Source: Thermoproteota archaeon
GTDB lineage: Archaea; Thermoproteota; Methanomethylicia; Culexarchaeales; Culexmicrobiaceae
DNA length: 15,440 bases
Assembly: GCA_003650625.1 (NCBI GenBank)
Contig: QMQW01000004.1
Coordinates: forward strand, 1 to 15,440
Reading direction: 5' to 3'
The position numbers were made by a program, and so were the translations under genes. The notes beneath the pieces were generated by a model that was given only the letters and a program-made list of their open reading frames with translations, ran no database searches and was not told the origin of the DNA. Numbering within the stretch: the first letter of the stretch is position 1; each line of letters starts with the position of its first letter. Shown one piece after another: positions 4,997 to 12,003 of the stretch.

Positions 4997-5317
4997 ATGT
5001 CTTGGGAGAAGCTGGCGATACTTAAGGCGATGCTGGCCGCATGCTACTACCTCCATTCATGCGGTTACAGGCGGGCGAGCATGGCGCTGGCCGCTTGGAC
5101 TTGCTCAAGGGCGGCATTCTACTTCCCCAAGCACGAGCGGAGGCTTATGGACATAAGGAGCAAGGCGCTTAGGGTGAGGGATCTACCCCTTAGGCCGCCG
5201 ATTGAGGAGACGCTTGAGCCGTTGGCCGACCTAACGCACGTGGCGAACGACATAGAGGACGAGCTATTGGACGAATGGCGGAGGCAGAGGGCTAGTACAG
5301 CCCCATCCTCCTCCTAA
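4997..5317 (+). CDS. Hypothetical helical protein, 106 aa, last gene of the rightward set
   Basis: ATG 4997 follows GAGGTGA (4983-4989). I do not recognise the family. Residues 5-45 are Ala-, Leu- and Tyr-rich helices with Cys residues (ILKAMLAACYYLHSCGYRR, ASMALAAWTCSRAAFYF), resembling a TPR- or HEPN-like helical hairpin but without a clear R-x4-6-H motif. Residues 48-75 are basic, and residues 75-100 form an acidic helix (THVANDIEDELLDEWRRQR). The tail is Ser/Thr-rich. The last 26 bases overlap the 3' end of the convergent leftward gene, and a T6 run just beyond the stop probably ends the transcript. Confidence 0.7.
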   Translation: MSWEKLAILKAMLAACYYLHSCGYRRASMALAAWTCSRAAFYFPKHERRLMDIRSKALRVRDLPLRPPIEETLEPLADLTHVANDIEDELLDEWRRQRASTAPSSS

Positions 5318-5693
5318 GCTCCCTCGCCTTTTTTGCATCCGCCTTCGCGCATTTTGTATTCGCGCTCATTACCTTGTCCGCGTACCTGCTCAGCCCCAAC
5401 GTCGTAAGCGCCTTCGCGCCCTTCATGCTGAACGGGACGGGCCTGCCCCTGAAGCAGTTGGCCTTGACCTCCTCCACGAACTGGGCGAACCTGTCTCGTA
5501 GCCATATCATGTCCTCCATGCTCAGCCCGTACGGAACCCAAAGCACCAAGTCGCTGAAGAACATCCAGCCCTTCCTCCACTGCTCCCCGTGCGCCCGTAT
5601 CTTCTCCCTAACCCACCACTGCGGTATGCGGAGGTACATGTAGCCGGTGTTGGTTAGCTTAATCGGCTTCGGCTCTATGAACACCTGCGCCAT
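5292..5693 (-). CDS. Hypothetical protein, 133 aa, last gene of the leftward set
   Basis: I chose ATG 5691-5693. The frame extends to 5855, but the extra part is R/W/T-rich shadow of the next gene; the stop of that gene (5704-5706) is 10 bases upstream. The protein starts with strands (AQVFIEPKPIKLTNTGYMYL), then IPQWWVREKIRAHGEQWRKG and a helix (MEDMIWLRDRFAQFVEEVKA). It ends in a Lys/Arg/Ala-rich tail (CAKADAKKARELRRRMG) that could bind nucleic acid. The opening resembles small viral proteins whose first strands begin IKLTN, but I cannot name a family. It overlaps the convergent rightward gene by 26 bases. Confidence 0.7.
   Translation of the reverse strand: MAQVFIEPKPIKLTNTGYMYLRIPQWWVREKIRAHGEQWRKGWMFFSDLVLWVPYGLSMEDMIWLRDRFAQFVEEVKANCFRGRPVPFSMKGAKALTTLGLSRYADKVMSANTKCAKADAKKARELRRRMGLY
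5329..5334 (+). terminator. T6 run ending the rightward set
   Basis: TTTTTT, preceded by pyrimidines, starts 12 bases after the stop at 5317, as expected of an archaeal T-rich terminator. It lies inside the 3' end of the opposing gene. No comparable T-run is seen for leftward transcripts below 5292. Confidence 0.5.
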
Positions 5694-5703
5694 ATCAACC
5701 AGC

Positions 5704-6213
5704 CTATACGACGAACACCCTAATTCCCCTTTCGGCGAATATCGGCTCCAAGTTCCTATCCACCTCCGCGCATACGCACGCCAGGTACAACGGGTGGTGC
5801 TCCGGATGCATCCGATGGTACCACCACCCGTAGCTAACCAATTGGCCCAGCGCACTCCTGCCGGCCCTGGGCTTGACCTCGAATATCCAGTAGCCGTCCT
5901 CCGCCCTGGCTACGGCGTCTATCCGCAGCATCGTTAGGCTTAGGGCGGACTTCACTATCGCTAGCTCTATCGCCCCCTTCGGAGGCTCCCTATCCTCCTC
6001 TATCAGCCTCAGCGCCTCCCTTATGAGCTCCTCCGACGCCCAAGGCGGAGGACACCCAGTCCCCACCTTGACGTCATACCTAATCCACGCAAACTTCATC
6101 TTGGTCGTAAGCAGGAACCTGTCCCAAATCGCCTTCTCGTTCGGGAGCATGTGCGGGTATTGCGGCCTTATGAACTCCCTAGCCGGCCTAAACGGCCCGG
6201 CGGAAGTTGACAC
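5704..6213 (-). CDS. PD-(D/E)XK-type nuclease, 169 aa, start codon inside a palindrome
   Basis: The motif order fits a Holliday-resolvase or restriction-type fold: E26 in a helix (NEKAIWDRF), D99 in MLRIDAVAR, E112 and K114 in the W-I-F-E-V-K strand, and Q124 with Y128 in LGQLVSYGWWY. This order (E, D, E-x-K, Q) is characteristic of PD-(D/E)XK enzymes. There are no Cas4-type cysteine clusters. The likely start is GTG 6211-6213, inside palindrome copy 6, with GGGGGA eight bases upstream; an in-frame TGA in the palindrome blocks any longer start. The next ATG (codon 22) would leave the helix that carries E26. It may process replication or packaging intermediates. It sits near the distal end of the virion gene set. 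Confidence 0.8.
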   Translation of the reverse strand: MSTSAGPFRPAREFIRPQYPHMLPNEKAIWDRFLLTTKMKFAWIRYDVKVGTGCPPPWASEELIREALRLIEEDREPPKGAIELAIVKSALSLTMLRIDAVARAEDGYWIFEVKPRAGRSALGQLVSYGWWYHRMHPEHHPLYLACVCAEVDRNLEPIFAERGIRVFVV

Positions 6214-6220
6214 GTATCAA
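6207..6220. repeat. Dispersed palindrome, copy 6 (over a start codon)
   Basis: TTGACACGTATCAA followed by GTCC. On the minus strand it reads TGA-TAC-GTG-TCA, giving an in-frame stop and then the GTG start of the nuclease gene. Confidence 0.9.
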
Positions 6221-6226
6221 GTCCCC

Positions 6227-6364
6227 CTATCCCGGCAATTGCTCCAGCAGCTTCCTCACCTTCTCGCCTAGCTTCTTGGCGGCCCTCCTCCTTTCATCCG
6301 GGTCGTAGTAGAGCTCCGTCGATTTGGCTATCAGCCTTTCGAGCTTCTCCTCCTCCTCGGCCAT
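6227..6364 (-). CDS. Small charged helical protein, 45 aa
   Basis: ATG 6362-6364 is preceded by GGGGATGA and overlaps nothing; the upstream gene stops three bases before. Stop TAG is 6227-6229, just ahead of the Shine-Dalgarno site of the nuclease gene. The product is one continuous charged helix: MAEEEEKLERLIAKSTEL, then YYDPDERRRAAKKLGEKVRK and LLEQLPG. The charge pattern and leucine spacing suggest a short dimeric coiled coil or a helix-turn-helix hairpin broken at DPD. It is below the usual size cut-off but fills the gap perfectly and uses the same codons as its neighbours. Function unknown. Confidence 0.65.
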   Translation of the reverse strand: MAEEEEKLERLIAKSTELYYDPDERRRAAKKLGEKVRKLLEQLPG

Positions 6365-6367
6365 AGT

Positions 6368-6571
6368 TCATCCCCTCAATTCCCAGCTCCTCCCCTGCGT
6401 AACCCTATCCAGCCACTCCCTCTCGCACTTAATCCCCATCGCCTGGCACCATTCGAGCAGCATGAGGCCCTTGGTATGCCTATCTACCGGCAGCTCAATC
6501 AGCCACTCGATGAACTCCTCGAGCTTATCTGGGCTCTTGAGGTAGTCCGGTATCTCGCCCCACCACGTCAT
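6368..6571 (-). CDS. Hypothetical protein, 67 aa
   Basis: ATG 6569-6571 overlaps the stop of the upstream gene in an ATGA arrangement, and GGTGAAGGA precedes it. The sequence opens MTWWGEIPDYLKSPDKLEEF and continues IEWLIELPVDRHTKGLMLLE, then WCQAMGIKCEREWLDRV: short tryptophan-rich helices with an acidic first half and basic end. This looks like a small chaperone or adaptor such as those next to tail proteins, but there is no recognised signature. Its position two genes downstream of the large coiled-coil protein fits an assembly factor, which is inference. Confidence 0.65.
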   Translation of the reverse strand: MTWWGEIPDYLKSPDKLEEFIEWLIELPVDRHTKGLMLLEWCQAMGIKCEREWLDRVTQGRSWELRG

Positions 6572-6774
6572 TCCTTCACCTGCCTCCCGTCCGGGTACCT
6601 CATGTCGAGCTCCACGTCGATTTGGATGTGGTTTGCCAGCCTATCAATCAACCGCCTAGCCTCGGAATCGTCCATTACCTCCTTCGCGAATTGCGGGCTT
6701 TCGTCCACGATATATACGACCTTGGCCGTCTTGCGGGATAGGTCGGTTTGAACCGTCAGGATGTAGACGGTCAT
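6568..6774 (-). CDS. Hypothetical protein, 68 aa
   Basis: ATG 6772-6774 is preceded by AGGTG. The protein is a mixed alpha/beta fold: two strands (TVYILTVQTD, KTAKVVYIVDESP), a helix (FAKEVMDDSEARRLIDRLAN) and a last strand (HIQIDVELDMRYPDGRQVKE). The strand-strand-helix-strand order would suit a small ferredoxin-like or dodecin-like domain, but no key residue supports a choice. It is coupled to the following gene by a four-base overlap and follows the 541-residue gene by 11 bases. Function unknown. Confidence 0.65.
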   Translation of the reverse strand: MTVYILTVQTDLSRKTAKVVYIVDESPQFAKEVMDDSEARRLIDRLANHIQIDVELDMRYPDGRQVKE

Positions 6775-6785
6775 GTTACGCGCAC

Positions 6786-8411
6786 CTATATTGTCATGCC
6801 CAAGGCCGTATATATGCCTTCGAGCTCCTCCCTGGCCTCCGCCAATCGAGTTTGAACCTCCCTTATCCGATGCTCGTACCTCAGCTTATCCTCCTCCATC
6901 TCCTCCTGCAATCGCCTAATCCTCTCCTCTATCCGCCTCCTTTCGTCCTCGGGGACGTACGGCAATTGGGCCTCAAGCCGCTCTATCCTGCCCAAATACG
7001 CCTTCATCTGCTCCTCCTTCGCCCTAAGCAGGTAGTCCAGCTCCTCCTCGAGCAGTTTGACCTTGTTCTCCACCCTCCTCCTCCGCTCCTCCAGCGTCTC
7101 GACCGGAACCCTCCTCTCCTTCGGCAGCAGCCTCCTCTGGAGGTAGTCCGCCTTCAGCAGCACCCTCTCCGGGAATACGACGAATTCGCTCAGCTCCGCC
7201 ATATAGTCCTCTATCGTCTTCACGCCCTTCTCCACCTCCTCCTCCAACAGCCTCTCCCTAAGCTGCTTAAGCTCCCTCTCCCGCCTGAGCCTTATCTGGA
7301 ACAGCCAGTACGGTATGGCCTCGTCGTTCAGCCCGAGGTACTTGGCGTTGTCCACCGCCGCCTTCTCGTCCATGTAGCCCAGCGCGTAGTTTAGCTCCAC
7401 CTCGCTAAGCGCCTCCCGCCTATACGCCTCCTTTGCGTCGTCTATCGCCCTATCGACCAAGGCCATCAGCCTATCGCCCCTATAGCCCCTCTTCGCGATC
7501 TCCTCCTCGACCCTAGCTTTGTCCCATATGCCGCGCCTATACATGTCCCTGGCCTGCGCCTCGGTAAGCAGCGGCTCCAGGTTGCCCAGCATCAGCTCTA
7601 TGCTCGCGTCGTCGTACCCCTCGTTCGCCATCCTCTCGCGGTACTCTTCCACGCTCACCCGCCCTCGCCTAATGCCCTCCTCCCATTCAGTCCTCGGCGC
7701 CTGGTTCGGCCTAACCCGCCTATAGTACTCCCGCCTATACGGGTCGGCTATGGCCGCCTGAAGCGGTATGCTGCCGACCATCCAAGTGAGCCATGGGAGC
7801 CCCAGCGCGAACACCAAGTCGGTGCATAGCCTCCTAATGCCCCTAAGCTTGCCCTCGGTAATGCCCTCCGCCATTTGCGCTATTAGGTGGCTCATGGTCG
7901 TTATGCCTATCATCCACTCGAAGTACTCAACTATCGTCCTCTTTGCATCCTCGAACGACCAGCCTCCCGGAGGCACGTCCATCTTGCTCTGCATCCAGCG
8001 GAAGCAGATGTGTATCAAATCGACCATGGCCAGCCACGCCGCTATGGCCACGATGATGGTAACGACCTTCTCGACGGCCCCGGCTGCGGCGGCCTCCTCC
8101 TCCTGCCCTCCCTCGTGCCTAAATAGGGCCAGTACCTCGTCGGCGCTATCGGCGAGTATCCCTCTGAGGGGCTCCGGTAGCGGAGGCACCTGCTTCGCCA
8201 GCTCCGCCTTCATTGTTATCACCATCCTCTTCGTCGGCTCCACCATGCCCTGCGCGAGCATCCTAAGCAGCGCCGTAACTGCACTCGGCAGGCCGTGTTC
8301 TATCCCTCCGCCTATTAGCGCGGAGATTAGCGGTATCGGGTCGCCTCCGTCGCTCCCCTTGGACTTGACACGTGTCAACTCGGCCTCGTTCTCTATCTCC
8401 ACCTCGGCCAT
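6786..8411 (-). CDS. Large helical virion-type protein with membrane segments, ~45-aa repeats and coiled coil, 541 aa
   Basis: ATG 8409-8411 follows GGGTGACGGC. Residues 27-57 form a Gly-rich hydrophobic region. A strong hydrophobic segment is at 114-137 (VEKVVTIIVAIAAWLAMVDL), with weaker ones at 165-180 and 198-220. Residues 245-425 contain about four degenerate repeats of roughly 45 residues (RRGRVSVEEYRERMANEGY, RRGIWDKARVEEEIAKRGY, ALGYMDEKAAVDNAKYLGL, EKGVKTIEDYMAELSEF), a charged helix then G-Y/L then another helix. Residues 436-535 are a long charged coiled coil. This build suggests a minor virion, tail or genome-delivery protein in a membrane-associated particle, not an enzyme. Residues 12-16 (LTRVK) come from palindrome copy 7. 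No family name can be given. Confidence 0.8.
   Translation of the reverse strand: MAEVEIENEAELTRVKSKGSDGGDPIPLISALIGGGIEHGLPSAVTALLRMLAQGMVEPTKRMVITMKAELAKQVPPLPEPLRGILADSADEVLALFRHEGGQEEEAAAAGAVEKVVTIIVAIAAWLAMVDLIHICFRWMQSKMDVPPGGWSFEDAKRTIVEYFEWMIGITTMSHLIAQMAEGITEGKLRGIRRLCTDLVFALGLPWLTWMVGSIPLQAAIADPYRREYYRRVRPNQAPRTEWEEGIRRGRVSVEEYRERMANEGYDDASIELMLGNLEPLLTEAQARDMYRRGIWDKARVEEEIAKRGYRGDRLMALVDRAIDDAKEAYRREALSEVELNYALGYMDEKAAVDNAKYLGLNDEAIPYWLFQIRLRRERELKQLRERLLEEEVEKGVKTIEDYMAELSEFVVFPERVLLKADYLQRRLLPKERRVPVETLEERRRRVENKVKLLEEELDYLLRAKEEQMKAYLGRIERLEAQLPYVPEDERRRIEERIRRLQEEMEEDKLRYEHRIREVQTRLAEAREELEGIYTALGMTI
8365..8378. repeat. Dispersed palindrome, copy 7 (fully symmetric)
   Basis: TTGACACGTGTCAA preceded by GGAC. 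It lies 33 bases inside the 541-residue gene and is read as E-L-T-R-V-K-S. Confidence 0.9.
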
Positions 8412-8415
8412 GCCG

Positions 8416-9189
8416 TCACCCCGGCGTCAGCAATAGCTCCGCGAGCGGATGCACCGGCCTGTGGACGGGCTCATAGGTCTCTGGGTCGACCTCGGTCGTT
8501 AAGGCATCCGCGATGAACAGCCTCATCGCCTCGTTGGCTACCGCCTCCATCATCGGCTTGGCTTTATTCGCTATCCAATCCCTCACTTCCGCTAACGCCG
8601 GCGATATCTGGCTCGAGATTAGCTCCCTTAGGCCCGAAACGGCCGTATTTAGGGCCTCTATCGATGGGAGCACGTCCGACTGCAATGCGCCCTTTAGCGC
8701 ATCGACCTCCCTCCTCAGCGCGTCCACCGCCGGCCGTATGGCGTGCTCTATCGCGTCGCCTATCGCCCCGAGCCTGCCCTCTATCTCCGCTATCTTGGCT
8801 CCCAGCTCGGCCCTCAGGCTATTTATTGCCGCCCATACGCTGGCCAATTGCCCCTCGACCCATGCCCTCAGGTTGTTTATCGCGGCCCATAGCGCGTCGG
8901 CTACAACCTCCCACGGCCACTTCGGCGACTTCCTTAGGTGGTGCAATAGCTCGGTAAGCTCCCTATCCCTGGCGTTTAGCCTAAGCTCCAGCAGCCCCAG
9001 CCGGACTTGACACGTGTCAATTTGCCCGCGCCTAAATGCGAGCGAAAGCTCCTCGACCCTGCACGATATATCCGCCAGCTCGTGCCTAAGCCTAATTAGC
9101 TCGTTAAACGCCCTATACAGCCTAAGCTCGGACGCCCTATCCGCCTCTACGCGGGCTAGCGGCCTGAGCCTATCGTAGATGGTCGGCAT
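8416..9189 (-). CDS. Long helical fibre/tape-measure-like protein, 257 aa
   Basis: ATG 9187-9189; the Shine-Dalgarno site is weak and the upstream stop is one base off, so translation may be coupled. Nearly the whole chain is helix. Residues 1-90 are an Arg/Leu/Glu-rich coiled coil. WAAINNLRA at 101-109 and WAAINSLRA at 119-127 are an 18-residue internal repeat. Residues 128-225 continue with heptad and hendecad spacing (IEGRLGAIGDAIEHAIRPAV, DALRREVDALKGAL). The tail is Pro- and His-rich (YEPVHRPVHPLAELLLTPG). It resembles trimeric fibre stalks or tape measures of archaeal virions, consistent with its place between other structural genes. Residues 57-62 (IDTCQV) come from palindrome copy 8. 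Confidence 0.75.
   Translation of the reverse strand: MPTIYDRLRPLARVEADRASELRLYRAFNELIRLRHELADISCRVEELSLAFRRGQIDTCQVRLGLLELRLNARDRELTELLHHLRKSPKWPWEVVADALWAAINNLRAWVEGQLASVWAAINSLRAELGAKIAEIEGRLGAIGDAIEHAIRPAVDALRREVDALKGALQSDVLPSIEALNTAVSGLRELISSQISPALAEVRDWIANKAKPMMEAVANEAMRLFIADALTTEVDPETYEPVHRPVHPLAELLLTPG
9007..9020. repeat. Dispersed palindrome, copy 8 (fully symmetric)
   Basis: TTGACACGTGTCAA preceded by GGAC, inside the 257-residue gene. It is read on the minus strand as I-D-T-C-Q-V, the same frame as copy 1. Confidence 0.9.
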
Positions 9190-9195
9190 ATCGCT

Positions 9196-9468
9196 TCAGC
9201 CGAACTCCTCGAACAGCGGCCCGTACTTCTCGACCCACTCCTTGAGCCTCTCCTTGGCTATCTCTGGGGTGTACTCCTCCTTCGGGATGTTGATTTCGTT
9301 CAAATGCCCAGGCGGGTATTCGAAGCGGATGGTAACGACCCTTATCGGCCCCCTCTCGGGGTCGAAAACGACCGATTCAAACACCCTAAGCACCTTTAGC
9401 TTCGCCTTCCCCTTCCTCGCCTCCTCGGTCGCGCCGGGCTCCCAGCCTTCGCCTGCTTCCGGCATCAT
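9196..9468 (-). CDS. Hypothetical protein, 90 aa
   Basis: Two adjacent ATGs (9466-9468 and 9463-9465) follow GGGTGG; the second may be the real start. Residues 1-22 are Gly/Glu/Ala-rich and probably disordered. Then come strands (KLKVLRVFESVVFDPERGPI, RVVTIRFEYPPGHLNEINIP) and an amphipathic helix (EIAKERLKEWVEKYGPLFEE). The fold could be a small beta domain capped by a helix, common among viral virion accessory proteins. It overlaps the upstream membrane-protein gene by four bases. Function unknown. Confidence 0.65.
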   Translation of the reverse strand: MMPEAGEGWEPGATEEARKGKAKLKVLRVFESVVFDPERGPIRVVTIRFEYPPGHLNEINIPKEEYTPEIAKERLKEWVEKYGPLFEEFG

Positions 9469-9650
9469 GTCTTGCCACCCATTCCCTTGCCGAAGAATAC
9501 CCCGACGAGGAAGGTTATAGCGCTTACCGCCGTGCCGTAGATGGCGCTATCGTAGCCGAGCCATAGCGCGAAGGTCGTCAGCCACGTAACGCACGCCATG
9601 CCCACGGCGCTAAGCAGTATCAGCGCCCTCCTCCCGCCCATGGCCGACAC
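9465..9650 (-). CDS. Two-pass membrane protein, 58-61 aa
   Basis: The frame starts with GTG 9648-9650 or ATG 9639-9641; no clear Shine-Dalgarno site supports either, and the upstream stop is seven bases away, so coupling is likely. Two hydrophobic segments, about residues 8-30 (ALILLSAVGMACVTWLTTFA) and 36-53 (AIYGTAVSAITFLVGVFFG), are separated by a short polar turn. A basic N-terminus (GGRRA) and a Gly/Lys C-terminus (GKGMGGKT) flank them. Holins and virion membrane proteins share this plan; either role is possible. Its place amid virion genes agrees with a structural or lysis function. Confidence 0.65.
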   Translation of the reverse strand: MSAMGGRRALILLSAVGMACVTWLTTFALWLGYDSAIYGTAVSAITFLVGVFFGKGMGGKT

Positions 9651-9657
9651 ATAGTTA

Positions 9658-10065
9658 TTATGCGCTCGGCTTATAAAGTATGCCTATCAGGCACCAGGCT
9701 ATCCTAACATCGGACGATAGCGGGTTCGACGACCTAACCCTCAGCTTATAGCCGCTCGGCACGTCGTATATGCCGGCCATCGGCACGGCCAGCTTCGTAT
9801 TTTGCTTGATGAACTCCGCGTAGAAGCCGTACTTCGAGCCGTCCGGGGCCTCCGCTATCAGGTAGGTCGGGAATATCCCGTCTTGGTCGAAGCTAACCGC
9901 TATGGCCAGCAATTTAAGCTTGTGGCCGTCCGGAACCTCGTATATCAGCCACTCCTTAGTCGCCCCGGCCGATATTGTATCCTCGTATGTATGCCTCCAC
10001 GGCTCGTTCACCATCAGCCATGTAAAGTAGCTATCGAAGTACTGCACGTCGCTGGGGAGGCCCAT
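9658..10065 (-). CDS. Beta-sandwich-like virion protein with two VP-x-G-(H/Y)-K-L repeats, 135 aa
   Basis: ATG 10063-10065 lies five bases after the upstream stop; the Shine-Dalgarno site is weak. Apart from an aromatic N-terminus (DSYFTWLMVNEPWRH) the chain is beta-rich. An internal repeat is visible: IYEVPDGHKLKLLAIAVS (41-58) and IYDVPSGYKLRVRSS (99-113). The pattern strand, VP-x-G-(H/Y)-(K), strand is common in phage receptor-binding and tail proteins and also occurs in the gene at 12680 (IYTVPHGGRAKIEEVEI). The last strand (VRIAWCLIGILYK) is like the end strands of genes 13040, 13467 and 13808. It probably belongs to the same decoration or fibre family. Confidence 0.7.
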   Translation of the reverse strand: MGLPSDVQYFDSYFTWLMVNEPWRHTYEDTISAGATKEWLIYEVPDGHKLKLLAIAVSFDQDGIFPTYLIAEAPDGSKYGFYAEFIKQNTKLAVPMAGIYDVPSGYKLRVRSSNPLSSDVRIAWCLIGILYKPSA

Positions 10066-10070
10066 ATCGC

Positions 10071-10475
10071 CTATATCCCCAGGAACTCCTCTATGCGCCT
10101 AAGCCTAGTGAGGATTTCGGCCGCCCAGGTGGGCATCAATAGCTCGCTCGTAATTAGCTCAACGTTCAGCTTATACGTCCACCTATCGCTTACGTTGTAC
10201 GCCCTGAGCTGCAGCCTGCACGGGCTCTTGGGCAGGTCTACCCCGACCGGGTATTCCTTCGTCTCGTTGTCGCCCGTAACCCACTCCCCTTCGACGTCCG
10301 GGAAGAGCCTATGGGCTCCGTAGAATATCGCGAAGTAAACGCTGTTTAGGCAGCCTCCGGGCCACTTGACACGTATCAAGTCCAGCCGCCTCCCCTCGAC
10401 CTCGACCGTTAGCTTCTTCGGCTTGGTTATCGGGGTATTGGGCGGAACCTCTAGGACGAAGGCGTAGGTCGGCAT
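10071..10475 (-). CDS. Beta-rich virion protein, paralogue of the 12680 gene product, 134 aa
   Basis: I chose ATG 10473-10475, five bases after the upstream stop; the extension to GTG 10508 lies inside that gene. Residues 30-110 align by eye with the 12680 product: Y-G-A (52-54) matches Y-G-A (55-57), and W-V-T-G-D-N (65-70) matches W-T-S-G-D-N (66-71), with similar strands before and after. So the two genes probably arose by duplication. The C-terminal 25 residues form a helix (MPTWAAEILTRLRRIEEFLG) missing from the paralogue. Residues 33-37 (LIRVK) are encoded by palindrome copy 9. The likely role is a virion surface or adaptor protein. Confidence 0.7.
   Translation of the reverse strand: MPTYAFVLEVPPNTPITKPKKLTVEVEGRRLDLIRVKWPGGCLNSVYFAIFYGAHRLFPDVEGEWVTGDNETKEYPVGVDLPKSPCRLQLRAYNVSDRWTYKLNVELITSELLMPTWAAEILTRLRRIEEFLGI
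10366..10379. repeat. Dispersed palindrome, copy 9
   Basis: TTGACACGTATCAA followed by GTCC, inside the 134-residue gene. On the minus strand it is read as L-D-L-I-R-V-K. Confidence 0.9.
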
Positions 10476-10480
10476 CCCTC

Positions 10481-11995
10481 TCAGCCGCGCTTTATGAAGT
10501 ATTCCCACCCGCCCACGCGGAGCACCTTATCCTCCGCCGCGGTGTTGGTAAGGTGGATGGCCAGCACCCTATCGGCCCTATCGCCGCCGCTCGGCAGGCC
10601 GCTCGCCAGCCTGCCGGCGAGGGAGCCATCGATGAAGAACGTGGCCTCATCGCCCTGCAACAGGGCGCATAGCCTCAGCTCGGCCGGCGCGCCGAACGTC
10701 GCCAGCGGGCCGGTGAGCGTTTCGCTGCTGCCGTCGCCGACGCTGCCGTAAACCTTGTCGTTCTCGATGTAAAAGCCATAGTGGTTGTTCGCCTCCCTGT
10801 CGCCCACCATTATCCATGCCTTCTGGTTCGCGTTCGATTCTAGCCTTACCCTGGTCTTAAAGCCCTGCCACTTATCGAAAGTTAGTATCGGCTCGGGGTA
10901 GCCGATGGCCTTGTTGACGCAGGCCCAGCTGCCTTCCGTCGCGCCGGTCGACAGCACCGCGTGGTTCGGCAGCGCGGCATTTAGCGTTACGCTGCCGCTC
11001 CCGCTAGTGTCCACGCATAGCCCGTCCAAGCTGTCGAACGCATATGCATACCTGTATAGCTCGTTCACGGCGTCCCAGTCGACGTACGTTTCAAGGTTAA
11101 GCAGCTTAAGCCTGATGCCGGCGTGCGCATGCCTATTTATCCGCGTTTCGGTCGCCGCCTCGCCCACCAGTATATCGCAGCCCGATGTCGCGGGCGTATA
11201 GCCCTCCACGTTGATTACGTTGCGCGGGTTGACGACCTCGACCAGTAGCTCTGTGTGGCCGGCGCTGTCGATGTCCACGTTAAATACGTGGTACTTTATC
11301 GTGTCGTGCGCGGGGTCGCTACCCACCTGCAGCCCGCGCTTGGTGGGGTACAGCATCACGCCGATGTCCCACCGGTCGCCCTCGTGGTATACGCCCTCCG
11401 CGCTTTCCAGCAGTACGCCGTACTTCGTCCTAGCGTTACAATGTATCCACCTTATGTTCCAATAGCTGTTGGCCCTGTTGACGGTGGCGCTGGCGGCGTC
11501 GAACCATACCGCCGCCTCGGCGAAGTTGTAAATTTGGTAGACGTCGACGTAGCTGGTGCCTATGCCTATGTCGCGTATGCCGTACGCCCCCTCGCCGCCG
11601 GGGCTCTCCAGCTTCCACAGCCTAAGCCGGATTTCCGCATCTATCGTTATCGCGGCGCCCGGGCCGTCGTATTTGAATACAACGCCGTCCTCGCAGATAA
11701 GCCCCTTGTCGGGCCCGATTAGCCGAATCCCGTCGCCGAGGTCGTAGTCGCCCGCCAGCACCACTACGTCGCCGCGAGCGATGCCGTCTATCGCCGCCTG
11801 TATCGCCCTCCCGTGGTCGGGCGATGCGAAGGCCTCCTCGCCCGTTAGCCCATTGATAACTACCGCCTCGTCGCCGTCCCGGCAGACTATCATGCTTGCC
11901 GAGTGGTAGGGCCTGCTGAGCTCTCGAATCCCCACCGGCAGGTTGCGGACGCTCCTAGCGATTACGTCGAAGACGGTTATAAACGGTCTATCCAC
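10481..11995 (-). CDS. Pectate-lyase-like beta-helix protein with C-terminal LamG-like domain, 504 aa
   Basis: GTG 11993-11995 follows GGTGGGAGC at a proper distance. Residues 60-100 show the N-cap of pectate-lyase-like fibres: DHGRAIQAAIDGIARGDVVV, then L-A-G-D-Y and GIRLIG. Residues 100-300 have the repeated short strands and turns of a right-handed beta-helix (aromatic and Gly-rich rungs). Residues about 345-500 resemble a concanavalin/LamG fold (TFDKWQGFKTRVRLESN, HYGFYIENDKVYGSVG, ATFFIDGSLAGRLASG). Phage and archaeal virus tail spikes often combine these two modules to bind or cleave surface polysaccharide. No catalytic residues can be assigned, so it may only bind. It is encoded beside a separate LamG gene. 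It is the receptor-recognition candidate of the virion. Confidence 0.82.
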   Translation of the reverse strand: MDRPFITVFDVIARSVRNLPVGIRELSRPYHSASMIVCRDGDEAVVINGLTGEEAFASPDHGRAIQAAIDGIARGDVVVLAGDYDLGDGIRLIGPDKGLICEDGVVFKYDGPGAAITIDAEIRLRLWKLESPGGEGAYGIRDIGIGTSYVDVYQIYNFAEAAVWFDAASATVNRANSYWNIRWIHCNARTKYGVLLESAEGVYHEGDRWDIGVMLYPTKRGLQVGSDPAHDTIKYHVFNVDIDSAGHTELLVEVVNPRNVINVEGYTPATSGCDILVGEAATETRINRHAHAGIRLKLLNLETYVDWDAVNELYRYAYAFDSLDGLCVDTSGSGSVTLNAALPNHAVLSTGATEGSWACVNKAIGYPEPILTFDKWQGFKTRVRLESNANQKAWIMVGDREANNHYGFYIENDKVYGSVGDGSSETLTGPLATFGAPAELRLCALLQGDEATFFIDGSLAGRLASGLPSGGDRADRVLAIHLTNTAAEDKVLRVGGWEYFIKRG

Positions 11996-12003
11996 GCTCC
12001 CAC

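Noticed and set aside
6852..7394. Long rightward Leu/Pro-rich frame opposite the 541-residue gene
   Set aside because: It is the antisense shadow of AGG/GAG-rich coiled-coil codons, with no ribosome site.
7768..8436. Rightward 222-codon frame with Ser/Pro/Ala-rich sequence
   Set aside because: Antisense shadow of the same gene. The leftward frame has membrane segments, a ribosome site and operon context.
11255..11722. Rightward 155-codon frame opposite the pectate-lyase-like gene
   Set aside because: V/Y/A-rich antisense shadow; the leftward product has a recognisable fold.
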